64,000 nt of DNA, taken from the NCBI RefSeq assembly GCF_038561935.1, contig NZ_CP102770.1:3906001-3970000 (forward strand), read 5' to 3'. Position numbers and translations under genes: made by a program. Source of the DNA: Myxococcus stipitatus. Its GTDB lineage: Bacteria > Myxococcota > Myxococcia > Myxococcales > Myxococcaceae. The notes under the pieces were generated by a model. That model searched no databases. It was not told where the DNA came from and saw nothing but the letters and a program-made list of their open reading frames with translations. Positions 18,278 to 26,272 of the stretch are shown piece by piece (the first letter of the stretch is position 1; every line of letters starts with the position of its first letter).

Positions 18278-18304
18278 GCGCTGTGCGCTGCTCGCGCACA
18301 GCGC
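18278..18304 (+). promoter_or_regulatory. Strong hairpin in the lipoprotein leader
   Basis: A perfect 11-bp inverted repeat (GCGCTGTGCGC and GCGCACAGCGC) with a 5-base loop lies 17 bases before the AGGAG ribosome site of the gene starting at 18335. A TTGACT at 18239-18244 could be the -35 of the promoter, which would put the hairpin in the untranslated leader. It could be an RNA control element, or a DNA operator because the arms are dyad-symmetric. Confidence 0.45.
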
Positions 18305-18334
18305 GGTTCCTTCCTCGTCAAGGAGTCTTCGTTG

Positions 18335-19876
18335 ATGCGTCCGGGTCTGGCCTCTTTGGTGGCCTTCACGAGCATGGTGTGGTTGGCGTGCTCTTCGCCG
18401 GCTCCTGCCACGCTTGAGTTCGTGGATCAGAATCCGCCCCGGCCTCGGCTGGGTGAAATCACCACGCTGCGCTTCCGCGCGGTGGACACGCGTGGCAGCC
18501 CGCAGGCGGGAACGCGGGTGACCTTCGCGCTCCAGTCTCCGGTGCCGGGCGTGGAGCTGTCGCCCACCGAGGGGACCACCAACCCCGGTGACGGCATGGT
18601 GTCCGTGCAGATTGTCGCGCGCGGCGGCCGCGTCGCCTCGGCGGTGGTCGTGGCCTCGGCGGGGGAGGGCGGAGAGGTCAAGACGGTCATCTCGCCCGTC
18701 ATCGCCTTCGCGGGTACCAACTCCAGCTCGCGCCAGCTCACGTTTCAGTGTGGCTCGTTCGCCGGTGACGGCTCGGGTCTCCACCACGCCCTCGGCGCCT
18801 GGGACGAGACGCGCCACCTCATCGCGGGCGTCAAGCTGAACTGCGTCGCCCACGTGGGTGACCGCAACGGCGACGGCATCGAGGGCGCGCAGGTGTCCTT
18901 CCTCACGGAGGCGGGCACCATCGGCCCCTCCGCGACGTCCGTGACGGACGTGGTGGGCAACGCCAAGGTCCTCTACAAGACCTCGCTGCCGCTGCCGCTG
19001 GACGTGGAGCCGGGCGAGTTCACCTGGAACCCCACCAACGACTCCACGCACACCGGCGAGTACATCGCGCCCCTGTGGATGCACCCGTTCCTCTGGGAGG
19101 AGAACCCGGTGGCGGCCCACGGCGGCTCCACGCCGCAGCCCTTCGTGACGCGCCCGGAGCCCCGCCGCGCCGACCCCATCCGGCCGGGCATCACCCTCAA
19201 TCCGCGCGACAACCTGGTCTCCCTCATCGCCGTCACGGCGGGTGAGGAGGCCTTCGACGACAACAACAACAACGGCCAGTGGGACCAGGGCGAGCCCTTC
19301 GTCGACCTGACCGAGCCCTTCGTCGACAGCAACGACAACGGCACGTGGGACCCGAACGAGCGCTTCGTCGACACCAACGGCGACGGACGCTGGAACGGCA
19401 AGAACGGCGCCTTCGACGCGTCCACGCTCATCTGGGTGCAGGAGCGCATCATCTGGACGGGCTGGCCGCACGCGCTGGACCGCCCGGAGACCGTGCGTCA
19501 GCTCTCCCCGGCACCCAACGCGCCCCCCATCGCCATCGCGCACTTCAGCTCCGCCCGCTCCACGTTCCTCGTGGCGGACCCCTGGTACAACCGCATTGCC
19601 CAGAACTCGGACGGTGATGGCTGCAAGGGCGGCGCCGAGGGCCCGGTGGAGATCGAGCCGTTCGTGACGGGCGTCATCCCCTTCACGTACCCCTCGTACC
19701 ACATCGAGCAGTACATCGTGAGCGACCGGCACGATGAGACCCAGGAGCCGCAGCCGGGCCCGTTCCCGGCGGCGGTCAACTGGAAGGCCGACGCCACCTG
19801 CACGTACACCGCGGCGCAGATCGAGGGGCACAAGGCGTTCGTGGCGGCTCCGCCGCTGTCGGGCACCGTGCTCTGA
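18335..19876 (+). CDS. Lipoprotein with Ig-like domain and calcium-loop-like repeats
   Basis: The 513-residue protein has a lipoprotein signal (lipobox LAC at about residues 17-19, cleaved before Cys). A bacterial Ig-like segment at about 25-125 follows (RFRAVDTRGSPQAGTRVTF, ending in VSVQIVARGG). A second Ig-like unit appears near 165-215 (DRNGDGIEGAQVSF). Around residues 308-350 there are three Asp/Asn-rich loops (DDNNNNGQWDQGEP, DSNDNGTWDPNE, DTNGDGRWNG) that look like calcium-binding loops of EF-hand/dockerin type. The C-terminal part matches nothing I recognise. The location is the outer membrane or cell surface. The ATG at 18335 has AGGAG at 18321-18325. Its 5' leader carries a strong hairpin. 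Confidence 0.72.
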   Translation: MRPGLASLVAFTSMVWLACSSPAPATLEFVDQNPPRPRLGEITTLRFRAVDTRGSPQAGTRVTFALQSPVPGVELSPTEGTTNPGDGMVSVQIVARGGRVASAVVVASAGEGGEVKTVISPVIAFAGTNSSSRQLTFQCGSFAGDGSGLHHALGAWDETRHLIAGVKLNCVAHVGDRNGDGIEGAQVSFLTEAGTIGPSATSVTDVVGNAKVLYKTSLPLPLDVEPGEFTWNPTNDSTHTGEYIAPLWMHPFLWEENPVAAHGGSTPQPFVTRPEPRRADPIRPGITLNPRDNLVSLIAVTAGEEAFDDNNNNGQWDQGEPFVDLTEPFVDSNDNGTWDPNERFVDTNGDGRWNGKNGAFDASTLIWVQERIIWTGWPHALDRPETVRQLSPAPNAPPIAIAHFSSARSTFLVADPWYNRIAQNSDGDGCKGGAEGPVEIEPFVTGVIPFTYPSYHIEQYIVSDRHDETQEPQPGPFPAAVNWKADATCTYTAAQIEGHKAFVAAPPLSGTVL

Positions 19877-19981
19877 TGTAAACCAGCGGGCTCCCGGAGA
19901 AGTACCCATTGACCCCGGGAGCCTGCGTCCGTAGGGTCCGCGGCGGCTGATTGAAGAATCAACCGGCCGGTGGAGGACGTC

Positions 19982-20683
19982 GTGGGCCAGAGCAAGTCGG
20001 CGGCGGACAACGGCAACCGCGAGAGCGAACGCCGCCGGACCATCCTGCGTGCGGCCATCGATGTGTTCGCCCGCAAGGGCTACCACGGCTGCCGCATCGC
20101 GGATGTCGCCAAGGAGGCCGGTGTCGCCTACGGCCTCGTCTACCACTACTTCAAGAACAAGGATGAGCTGCTTGAGACCGTGTTCGACACGGGCTGGAGC
20201 GGCTTCGTCACGCGCGTGCGCGCGGTGGTGGAGGGCGAAGGGTCGATGGAGGCCAAGGTCCGCGGCGTGGTGGACGTGGCCTTCGAGGCGTACCGGGTGG
20301 ACCCTCGCGCGGTGAAGGTCCTCATCCTGGAGATTGCGCGCAGCCCGGCGGGCTCTCGCATCAACCGGCAGACGGCCTTCGTGGACGCCATCCGCTTGAG
20401 CTCGGAGCTGTTCACCCGCGCGAAGGACGCGGGGGAGCTGCGCGCGGACGCGGACCCGCTGCTGTCCTCCGCGCTGCTCTTCGGCGCCATCGAAATGGGG
20501 CTGACCGCGTTCGTCACGGGGCTCGCGGACTCGCGGGATGTCCAGGCGCTGGAGCGCGCCAAGGCGCAGATCGCCGACACCTTCCTTCACGGCGTCCTGG
20601 TCGGCGCGTCGCCGGGCGCGGAGAAAGACGCATGGAAGCCGGAGACGTCCTCTACGAAGTCCAAGGCCCCCAAGCCCTCCTGA
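19982..20683 (+). CDS. TetR-family regulator
   Basis: A 233-residue repressor-type protein. The N-terminal helix-turn-helix spans about residues 20-65 (RRTILRAAIDVFARKGYHGCRIADVAKEAGVAYGLVYHYFKNKDELLE). An all-helical ligand domain of about 140 residues follows, then a Lys/Ser-rich tail. The GTG at 19982 follows a GGAGG at 19972-19976 by five bases; the GTG at 19970 is an alternative that adds four residues. The gene overlaps the following enoyl-CoA hydratase by 52 bases, so it probably controls its own operon in fatty-acid or acyl-CoA metabolism, as FadR-type TetR proteins do. That role is an inference from position. Confidence 0.86.
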   Translation: MGQSKSAADNGNRESERRRTILRAAIDVFARKGYHGCRIADVAKEAGVAYGLVYHYFKNKDELLETVFDTGWSGFVTRVRAVVEGEGSMEAKVRGVVDVAFEAYRVDPRAVKVLILEIARSPAGSRINRQTAFVDAIRLSSELFTRAKDAGELRADADPLLSSALLFGAIEMGLTAFVTGLADSRDVQALERAKAQIADTFLHGVLVGASPGAEKDAWKPETSSTKSKAPKPS

Positions 20684-21414
20684 CCATCAACCGGCCCAAG
20701 GCGCGCAACGCCTTGTCGCCCTCGGTGGTGAAGGCGTTGATGGACGGCCTGGAGCGCGCGGACGCGGACTCCGCCGTGCGTGTGGTGGTCCTCACCGGCG
20801 CGGGCGAGAAGGTCTTCTGCGCGGGCGGTGACCTGGGGCAGATGACGGGCGACGCGGGCTTTCTCTCCACCCACGAGGGGCGCCGCTCCTACGGAAAGCT
20901 GCTGGCCCGCTTCCAGGACGTCCGCAAGCCGACGGTGGCGCGCGTCAACGGCCATGCGCTGGCCGGGGGCCTGGGGTTGGTGCTCGCGTGTGACCTGGCG
21001 GTCGCGGTCGATGGCGCGGACCTGGGCACGCCCGAAATCGACGTGGGCTTGTTCCCCATGATGATGATGGCGCTCTTGCAGCGCCACGTGGGCCGAAAGC
21101 GGGCGCTGGAGCTGGTGCTCACGGGCGACCGGCTCCCCGCGCGCGAGGCCCTGTCGCTGGGCCTGCTCAACCGCGTGGTGCCCGTGGCGGAGCTGGATGG
21201 CGCGGTGACGGCGCTGGCCCAGAAGCTCGCAGGCAAGAGTCAGTCGGTGCTCGCGCTGGGGCGCCGCGCCTTCTTCACCGCGGAGGACCTGCCCCTGCCC
21301 GCGGCGCTGGAGTTCCTCTCGTCGCAGCTGTCGCTCAACGTGCTGGCCGAGGATGCCGCCGAGGGGGTCTCCGCCTTCCTGGAGAAGCGGCCTCCGCAGT
21401 GGAAGGACCGCTGA
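20632..21414 (+). CDS. Enoyl-CoA hydratase/isomerase
   Basis: A 260-residue crotonase-fold enzyme. INRPKARNALS at about residue 18 is the family start. The oxyanion-hole segments are KVFCAGGDLGQM and GHALAGGLGLVLACDLAVA. The catalytic region is TPEIDVGLFPMMMM, where the first Glu of classical hydratases is kept (PEID) and the second position is Gly/Leu. Substrate specificity is therefore uncertain. Start ATG 20632 lies inside the TetR gene, giving an unusually long 52-base overlap; no later start leaves the conserved N terminus intact. The TetR-hydratase pair suggests a self-regulated acyl-CoA unit. Confidence 0.87.
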   Translation: MEAGDVLYEVQGPQALLTINRPKARNALSPSVVKALMDGLERADADSAVRVVVLTGAGEKVFCAGGDLGQMTGDAGFLSTHEGRRSYGKLLARFQDVRKPTVARVNGHALAGGLGLVLACDLAVAVDGADLGTPEIDVGLFPMMMMALLQRHVGRKRALELVLTGDRLPAREALSLGLLNRVVPVAELDGAVTALAQKLAGKSQSVLALGRRAFFTAEDLPLPAALEFLSSQLSLNVLAEDAAEGVSAFLEKRPPQWKDR

Positions 21415-21427
21415 GCCAGGACGGCCG

Positions 21428-22402
21428 TCACTGAGCGCCGGCCCCTGTCTCCCCGCTGGCCACGGCTGGCGGGGTGGGGAAGAAGTCCAGACGCAACAGG
21501 GATTCACCATCCACCCACTTACCGTCCACCTTCACGCCCCAGTGGAGGTGCGGGCCGGTGACGCGGCCGGTGCTGCCCACCTCGCCGATGCGCTGGCCCT
21601 GCGTCACCTTGGCGCCCTTCTTCACGTGGATGCGCGACAGGTGGAAGTACGACGTGTAGAGGTCCGCGCCGTGGTGGATGAGCACCGTCTTGCCCGCGGC
21701 GTAGTTGTCGCGCGTCATCACCACGGTGCCTTCGTTGCTGGCCATCACCGGGGCGCCCGGGTCTCCGTCGATGTCCACGCCGAAGTGCTGGCCGGACAGC
21801 TTGCCGTTGAAGGTGCGCTTGTCGCCGAAGGGCGCGGTGATGCGGTCCTGCCGAGGGCGCACGAAGTTCTGCGCGAAGTGGGGAGGGCTGAAGGGCTGCC
21901 CGAACGCCGTCGCGAAGGCGCGCTTGTCCGCGGCGATGCGGGCCCTCACGGAGGCGGGGGGCTCCACGTACTTGCCGGACACCTTCAGCTCTCGCGAGGG
22001 ATAGCCCGGCTCCACGACGTCCAGCGTCCCGGCCAGCTCCACCGGCGCGCCACCCGTGGGCGCGGGGACCTCCACGTGCACCATGGCGCTCCCGGGCGCG
22101 AGCTCCACGGGGAGTCCCGTCACCGCGAGGAACCCGTCGCCCCAGGCGAAGAACCTCAGGGGCCGTCCCGCGAGGGTCCCCGAGGGCATCCCCGCGAGGC
22201 CTCGCACGGCCACCATCACCGGGTCTCCCGGCCGGGCCGAGCCCGGGTGCAGCAAGAGCTGGGGCCTTCCCTGTGTCGCCGCCGCCGCGACGGGCTTGGA
22301 GGCGGAGGGCTCCGCGGCCTGGGCACTGGCACCGAGGGCAAGCAGCGCGAGCGTCAATCGAGAGGAGAGGGAATATCGCGAGCGTGCGGGGAGCGAAGCC
22401 AT
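21428..22402 (-). CDS. M23-family peptidoglycan peptidase (LytM/NlpD-like)
   Basis: The 324 residues start with a signal peptide (about 1-29, ending ASAQA). A middle beta domain of about 150 residues follows (LLLHPGSARPGDPVMVAVRG). The C-terminal M23 domain has HFGVDIDGDPGAPV (zinc ligands His and Asp) at about residue 205 and the HLHW motif near 290. Both zinc-ligand sets are complete, so this should be an active endopeptidase that cuts peptide cross-links in the wall, not a degenerate activator. It acts in the periplasm or outside the cell. It converges with the enoyl-CoA hydratase gene, with only 13 bases between the stops. Confidence 0.9.
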   Translation of the reverse strand: MASLPARSRYSLSSRLTLALLALGASAQAAEPSASKPVAAAATQGRPQLLLHPGSARPGDPVMVAVRGLAGMPSGTLAGRPLRFFAWGDGFLAVTGLPVELAPGSAMVHVEVPAPTGGAPVELAGTLDVVEPGYPSRELKVSGKYVEPPASVRARIAADKRAFATAFGQPFSPPHFAQNFVRPRQDRITAPFGDKRTFNGKLSGQHFGVDIDGDPGAPVMASNEGTVVMTRDNYAAGKTVLIHHGADLYTSYFHLSRIHVKKGAKVTQGQRIGEVGSTGRVTGPHLHWGVKVDGKWVDGESLLRLDFFPTPPAVASGETGAGAQ

Positions 22403-22678
22403 GAGTGGTTCCCGTTACACCACGAAGTCCAGGCGGCTTCCCAGGGTGAGACGCGCGAGTGTCGGGCGCCCGCACTTCGTCCTACCGGGGGAGCGGCGCG
22501 GAGGGCTGACAGGTGCTCGACAGTGTCCACGCCCAGACGTCGGAGAGCCTGGAAACGGAAGGGCGAAGGGCTGGTGGACGGGCAACCGGCTGATTGGCGT
22601 GAGGTGGAGCCTTACCGGCGCACCTCCGGGCTCCCTACCTTCTTCTCCGGACCCGATTGGCCTTGAGGAGATTCGCGG

Positions 22679-23197
22679 ATGCCTCGTCCCTATAGCTTCG
22701 ACCATTTCCAGGTGCCGAAGACCCTGCCGCAGAGTCGCAGCATGCGCCGGAGGGACAAGGAGCATCTGGCTCAGTCCCGTGCGCATCCGGAGGAGCAGGC
22801 GGGAAGGGAGGAAGGGGTCCACTACGGGCGGTCCTTCTCCGAGACGGAGGAGCTCTTCCACGCGCGGCAGATGGAGGCGCAGCTCGAGGAGCTGGCGCGC
22901 GAGTCGCCCGACGCGAAGTTCTCCCGAGGTGGCTCGGCGGCGAAGCGCGGCGGGCGCGGCAAGGAGCGCAAGGGGCATCCCGTCCTGCGCGGCACGCTGC
23001 CCATCGGCGCGCTGCCGCCCACGCGGGAGCAGCCACCGCGGGGACGCCTGCCGGACCTCCTCGACGAGGCGGGGCGCCACCTCCAGACGATGAGAGGGGG
23101 CCTGGGCGACGTGGCCAAGGCGATGGCTCGGCTGGCGTCGCTGCCTATCGAGGTGGTGCGCCTGGCGGTGCGGCGCTTCAGTCCCGCCGAAGGGTGA
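22679..23197 (+). CDS. Hypothetical protein, charged and helical
   Basis: I do not recognise this 172-residue protein. It has no signal peptide or membrane segment. The first 90 residues are rich in Arg, Glu, Gln and His (SRSMRRRDKEHLAQSR, SETEELFHARQMEAQLEEL) and look helical. A Gly/Arg/Lys-rich linker follows at about 95-110, then a Pro-rich stretch and an amphipathic C-terminal helix pair. The ATG is preceded by GAGG. The next gene starts 13 bases after its stop, so they may form a pair. Third-position GC fits a real gene. Confidence 0.55.
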   Translation: MPRPYSFDHFQVPKTLPQSRSMRRRDKEHLAQSRAHPEEQAGREEGVHYGRSFSETEELFHARQMEAQLEELARESPDAKFSRGGSAAKRGGRGKERKGHPVLRGTLPIGALPPTREQPPRGRLPDLLDEAGRHLQTMRGGLGDVAKAMARLASLPIEVVRLAVRRFSPAEG

Positions 23198-23210
23198 AGA
23201 GCACGCGCGC

Positions 23211-23975
23211 GTGGAGCTGACGCTCGTCTCGTACAACATCCACAGCGGCATCGGGACCGATGGCCGCTTCGACCTGGGCCGCGTGGGTGAGGTGCTCCGC
23301 GAAGTGCGCGCGGACATCGTCGCGCTGCAGGAGGTGGGCGACTTTCGCGGGCGCACCTCCCGCGAGGACCAGCCCGAGCACCTGGCGGACATGCTCGGCA
23401 TGCACATGGCCTTCGGGCCCAATGTCGTGCGAAACGGCCGCCGCTACGGCAACGCCATCCTCACGCGGCTGCCCATCCTCCACTCGAAGAACTACGACTT
23501 GAGCGTGGAGCGGCGAGAGCCTCGGGGCGCGCTGCGGTGCGACCTGGAGCTGGGCGGTGGACAGCAGCTCCACGTCTTCTCCCTCCACCTGGGGTTGAGG
23601 GTGTCCGAGCGGCGCCGTCAGGAGGCGCTCCTCCTGGGCTCCGACATCCTGCGAGACGCCGTGCGCAAGGACCCGGCCGTCGTGTGCGGGGACTTCAACT
23701 ACTGGGGCAACGGCGCGGTGCCCTCGCTGGTGCGCAAGGCCATCCACGACGCCGCGCTGGAGCTGGGCACGCCCGCGCGCACGTACCCCACGGGCTGGCC
23801 CCTGCTGCGGTTGGACCGCATCTACGTGGATTCCGGCGTGAGACCTCTGGCCATCCATCCCCACCGCACGGCGCTCAGCCGGAGGGCCTCCGACCACCTT
23901 CCGCTGGTGCTTCGCTTCGAGGCCCCCATCGCCGTGGCCACCACCCCCTCTCCTCCGGTAGAGCTCATCGGGTAG
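23211..23975 (+). CDS. Endonuclease/exonuclease/phosphatase (EEP) family hydrolase
   Basis: A 254-residue DNase I-fold protein. Landmarks are SYNIHSGIG near the N terminus, IVALQEVG with the metal-binding Glu at about residue 42, LHLGL in the middle, CGDFNYWG at about residue 160, LDRIYVD near 205 and the terminal SDHLPLV (catalytic Asp-His). All catalytic positions are present. The fold includes nucleases and phospholipid or sugar phosphatases, so the substrate is open; no signal peptide is seen, so it is probably cytoplasmic. The GTG start is 13 bases after the preceding hypothetical gene. Its C terminus carries a short Thr/Pro tail. Confidence 0.87.
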   Translation: MELTLVSYNIHSGIGTDGRFDLGRVGEVLREVRADIVALQEVGDFRGRTSREDQPEHLADMLGMHMAFGPNVVRNGRRYGNAILTRLPILHSKNYDLSVERREPRGALRCDLELGGGQQLHVFSLHLGLRVSERRRQEALLLGSDILRDAVRKDPAVVCGDFNYWGNGAVPSLVRKAIHDAALELGTPARTYPTGWPLLRLDRIYVDSGVRPLAIHPHRTALSRRASDHLPLVLRFEAPIAVATTPSPPVELIG

Positions 23976-24126
23976 CGTGGAGAGATGGCGGGCGCGTTGA
24001 GTGGCCGACGCTAGCGAACGCCAGACAGACGACATCCAGGGGGGAGGTTGTCCCCGAGGACAGGGGTGCCTAGGTTGGCGCCACTTCTGGGTCTCTGTGA
24101 GGACGTGAGCGCTGGCCGGAGAGTGA

Positions 24127-24588
24127 ATGCACGTGGGGAGCGAACAGACGGAGCGTGGGCTCGCCGCGCTCGTCGGCCGCATGGCGGAGAGCTTCAGCCG
24201 GCTGGTGACGCAACACTTGCAACTGGCTCGGCTGGAGCTGACGGAGGACCTGAAGGCCACGGGGATGAACGTGGCGCTGATTGTCGCCTTCGTTCCCTTC
24301 ATCCTCGTGGGCTATGCGTTCGCGTGTGGGGCGCTCGCGGCGGTGCTGGCCCCGCGCGTGGGCTGGGCGGGGGCGCTGGGACTGGTGGCGCTGCTCAACC
24401 TGGTGGCGGGGGGAGGCGGCGTGGCTTGGGCGCTGCAGCGGCTGAAGACGCGGCGGATGATGGATGACACGACGGACGAGCTGTCCCGTAGCATGGCGGC
24501 ATTCGCCGCCCCGGCCCCGGTCGTCCCGGGCCATACTCTCCAGGGTGGAGACGGTCATCTCTTCAAGGAGCCCACGAATGGGCGCTAG
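24127..24588 (+). CDS. Holin-X-like (Phage_holin_3_6) small membrane protein
   Basis: A 153-residue protein with an amphipathic N-terminal helix rich in Leu and Gln (about 1-45). Two transmembrane helices follow at about 48-75 and 80-105, separated by a short Gly/Trp turn, and the tail is soluble. This is the layout of the putative Actinobacterial holin-X/Phage_holin_3_6 family. In free-living bacteria that family is chromosomal and usually lies beside DUF3618/YtxH genes, as here; it is not evidence of a prophage. It overlaps the next gene by 11 bases and opens a five-gene set of small anchors. No lysin or phage structural gene is present. Confidence 0.75.
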   Translation: MHVGSEQTERGLAALVGRMAESFSRLVTQHLQLARLELTEDLKATGMNVALIVAFVPFILVGYAFACGALAAVLAPRVGWAGALGLVALLNLVAGGGGVAWALQRLKTRRMMDDTTDELSRSMAAFAAPAPVVPGHTLQGGDGHLFKEPTNGR

Positions 24589-24799
24589 CAATGGTTCTCC
24601 CAAGCCCCTGGGACCGCGCACCAGCGCGATGCTGCGCGAGGACATCGAACGAACGCGCGCGGAGCTGGCCACCTCGGTGAGCGAGCTGCGCGAGGAAGTG
24701 GCCTTCGTCGCGGACTGGCGCGAGTGGGTGCGCCGCCATCCCTACACGTGTGTGGGCGCGGCGTTCGCGGTGGGCTACTTGCTGGGCTCCCGCCGCTGA
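24578..24799 (+). CDS. DUF3618-like membrane-anchored helical protein
   Basis: A 73-residue protein. REDIERTRAELATSVSELREEV (about residues 20-41) is the DUF3618 signature helix. A single C-terminal glycine-zipper membrane helix follows a His-Pro-Tyr turn (GAAFAVGYLLG then SRR). This matches the ElaB/YqjD-type C-tail anchor pattern in E. coli, where it attaches ribosome-associated proteins to the membrane. The ATG at 24578 has AAGGAG at 24565-24570. It overlaps the holin-X-like gene by 11 bases. Its exact role is unknown. Confidence 0.72.
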   Translation: MGASNGSPKPLGPRTSAMLREDIERTRAELATSVSELREEVAFVADWREWVRRHPYTCVGAAFAVGYLLGSRR

Positions 24800-24853
24800 G
24801 CGGCCAGGCCCGAGACACAGGCAGTTTACTTCTTGAAAGAGGAGAGCACCTTC

Positions 24854-25054
24854 ATGGACATGAATCCGCAGCAGGTGGCCGACCGGGCCCGACAGCTCCA
24901 GGACCGAGTGGTGCCGCAGCTCGATGAGGCGCGGCAGAACCTGGTGGACATGAACAACCGTGTGGTGAGCTTCATCCGGGCCAACCCCGGGACGTGCTTG
25001 TTGGGGGCCGTGGCCGTGGGCTTCCTCATCGGGCGCATCGCCTCGCGCCGCTGA
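24854..25054 (+). CDS. Small C-tail-anchored helical protein
   Basis: A 66-residue protein with the same build as its neighbour. A Gln/Arg-rich amphipathic helix comes first (about 8-45). An Asn-Pro turn then leads to one glycine-rich membrane helix (LLGAVAVGFLIG) ending in ASRR. ATG 24854 is chosen because GAGGAG lies just upstream; a TTG at 24833 is a weaker alternative. It has no recognised family name to me, but the tail strongly resembles the DUF3618 protein upstream, suggesting duplication and divergence inside this cluster. Confidence 0.6.
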   Translation: MDMNPQQVADRARQLQDRVVPQLDEARQNLVDMNNRVVSFIRANPGTCLLGAVAVGFLIGRIASRR

Positions 25055-25089
25055 GCGGCGCCGCGGACCGCAGACGGGAGAGGACACTC

Positions 25090-25548
25090 ATGACGAACTA
25101 TCCAGGGGCTTCAGGCAATGGCGACCCCGCGTCCCGGGAGCAGCAGGGCTCCGATGCGGGGTTCGGCAGTCGGGTGGACCAGTTGGGCTCGGAGGCGCAG
25201 CAGCTCTGGAGTGATGCGCGCGGCGCGGTGGATGACCTGGGGCAGACGCTCGACATCCGGGGCCGCGTGGAGCGCAACCCGTACGGGATGATGGCGGCGG
25301 CGCTCGGCGTGGGATACGTGCTGGGCGGCGGCCTCTTCACGCCGCTGACGGCCCGCATCCTCCGGCTCGGCGTGCGGCTGGCGGCGCTGCCGTTCGTGAA
25401 GGACGAGCTCCTGGGGATGGCCGAGACGGCCCTTCAGGGGTATCAGACGGGGCGGAGGATGTCCGGCCCGCCACCCTCTCCGCCGATGGATGGCACGGCG
25501 GCGGCGGAGGCCTCCGCGGCGGGCAAGCCGAGGCCGCCGTCCTACTAG
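25090..25548 (+). CDS. Hypothetical glycine-zipper membrane protein
   Basis: A 152-residue protein. The first 60 residues are Gly/Gln/Ser-rich and soluble with a helix around 35-58 (RVDQLGSEAQQLWSDARGAVDDL). After RVERNPYG comes a membrane helix (MMAAALGVGYVLGGGLF), the same Asn-Pro-Tyr-Gly to Ala-Val-Gly motif as in the two preceding proteins. A second hydrophobic stretch (about 95-120) follows, and the tail is Pro/Ala-rich. It is 35 bases after the previous gene and belongs to the same operon by spacing. No function is known to me. Confidence 0.6.
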   Translation: MTNYPGASGNGDPASREQQGSDAGFGSRVDQLGSEAQQLWSDARGAVDDLGQTLDIRGRVERNPYGMMAAALGVGYVLGGGLFTPLTARILRLGVRLAALPFVKDELLGMAETALQGYQTGRRMSGPPPSPPMDGTAAAEASAAGKPRPPSY

Positions 25549-25603
25549 CGTTCCCTTTCTCATTCCCACGTCGTTGGTTGCACCTCGCTCGCTGGAGTCG
25601 CGA

Positions 25604-25891
25604 ATGAACCTGAACGCCCTCAAGAAGATGGACAAGGACGACCTGCTCAACCTCATCGGCCTGGAGACCCGTCGCAGCGCGACGGAGGATGTGCTCCCGG
25701 TCCTGGGGGCCTTCGCCGCCGGCCTGCTCGTGGGCGCGGGCCTGGGGCTGCTCTTCGCGCCCAAGACGGGCAACCAGCTGCGGGATGACCTGCGCAACCG
25801 GCTGCAGGGCGGGCAGGACTACCTCGCGAACACGCTGGGGCGTAACGAGGGAGCCCAGTCGCAGGGCGGCCCTGTCTCCCGGACGTCTTGA
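25604..25891 (+). CDS. YtxH-like small membrane protein
   Basis: A 95-residue protein. The N-terminal 27 residues are a charged helix (LKKMDKDDLLNLIGLETRRS). A glycine-zipper membrane helix follows at about 30-50 (GAFAAGLLVGAGLGLLFAP). After the APKTG turn comes an amphipathic tail (LRDDLRNRLQGG). The GLLFAPKTG-x-x-x-R-x-x-L arrangement is that of YtxH-domain general-stress proteins. GGAG sits seven bases before ATG 25604. It is the last gene of the anchor cluster and is followed by a clear terminator at 25939-25988. Confidence 0.72.
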   Translation: MNLNALKKMDKDDLLNLIGLETRRSATEDVLPVLGAFAAGLLVGAGLGLLFAPKTGNQLRDDLRNRLQGGQDYLANTLGRNEGAQSQGGPVSRTS

Positions 25892-26272
25892 GCTGAGTCG
25901 AGTGCTCCGCGCCGACCAGGTGCGGAGTCGTGAAGCGAGGGCCTCCCTCCGTGCCGCGAGTCGGCGTCGGATGGAGGCCCTGGTTTTTCAGGGGCGGTGG
26001 TGGCGAGGCAGGTGATGTCTCCCGCGGAGCGAGTGCAGAGGCGAGGTGGGGGCGCTGCTCAACCTCCGGGCGCGGAGCCTCCTCCGGGAGTGGGCCGCCC
26101 CTGTCGACCTCGCCGATGAGCGAGGTCTCCGTGCCGTGATTGGAGGGACGGGAACTCTGCTCGGTCCCTGGGCGCGGGGCCGCCAATGCCCTTGAGTGCA
26201 GCCCGTTTTGGCGGAGCACATTCGTGTGGGCGGAGGCCGTCTTGCCCGAGGCCGGGTGTAGACTCGGCGGCC
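25892..26272. other. Longest gene-free stretch in the window
   Basis: 381 bases between the YtxH-like gene and the next plus-strand gene. A terminator hairpin with T-run sits at 25939-25988. The rest (25989-26272) has no gene-like reading frame with normal codon use; I could not find a convincing promoter, repeat or RNA structure in it. The promoter of the gene at 26273 should lie here. Confidence 0.6.
25939..25988 (+). terminator. Rho-independent terminator of the anchor cluster
   Basis: A 13-bp stem with one mismatch pairs 25939-25951 (GGGCCTCCCTCCG) with 25968-25980 (CGGATGGAGGCCC) across a 16-base loop. TGGTTTTT follows at once. It ends the five-gene unit 24127-25891 and is the most convincing intrinsic terminator in the window. 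Confidence 0.75.

Noticed and set aside
24127..24588. Phage holin, suggesting a prophage remnant
   Set aside because: The Holin-X/Phage_holin_3_6 family is chromosomal in many bacteria, and no other phage gene, att site or composition change is present.
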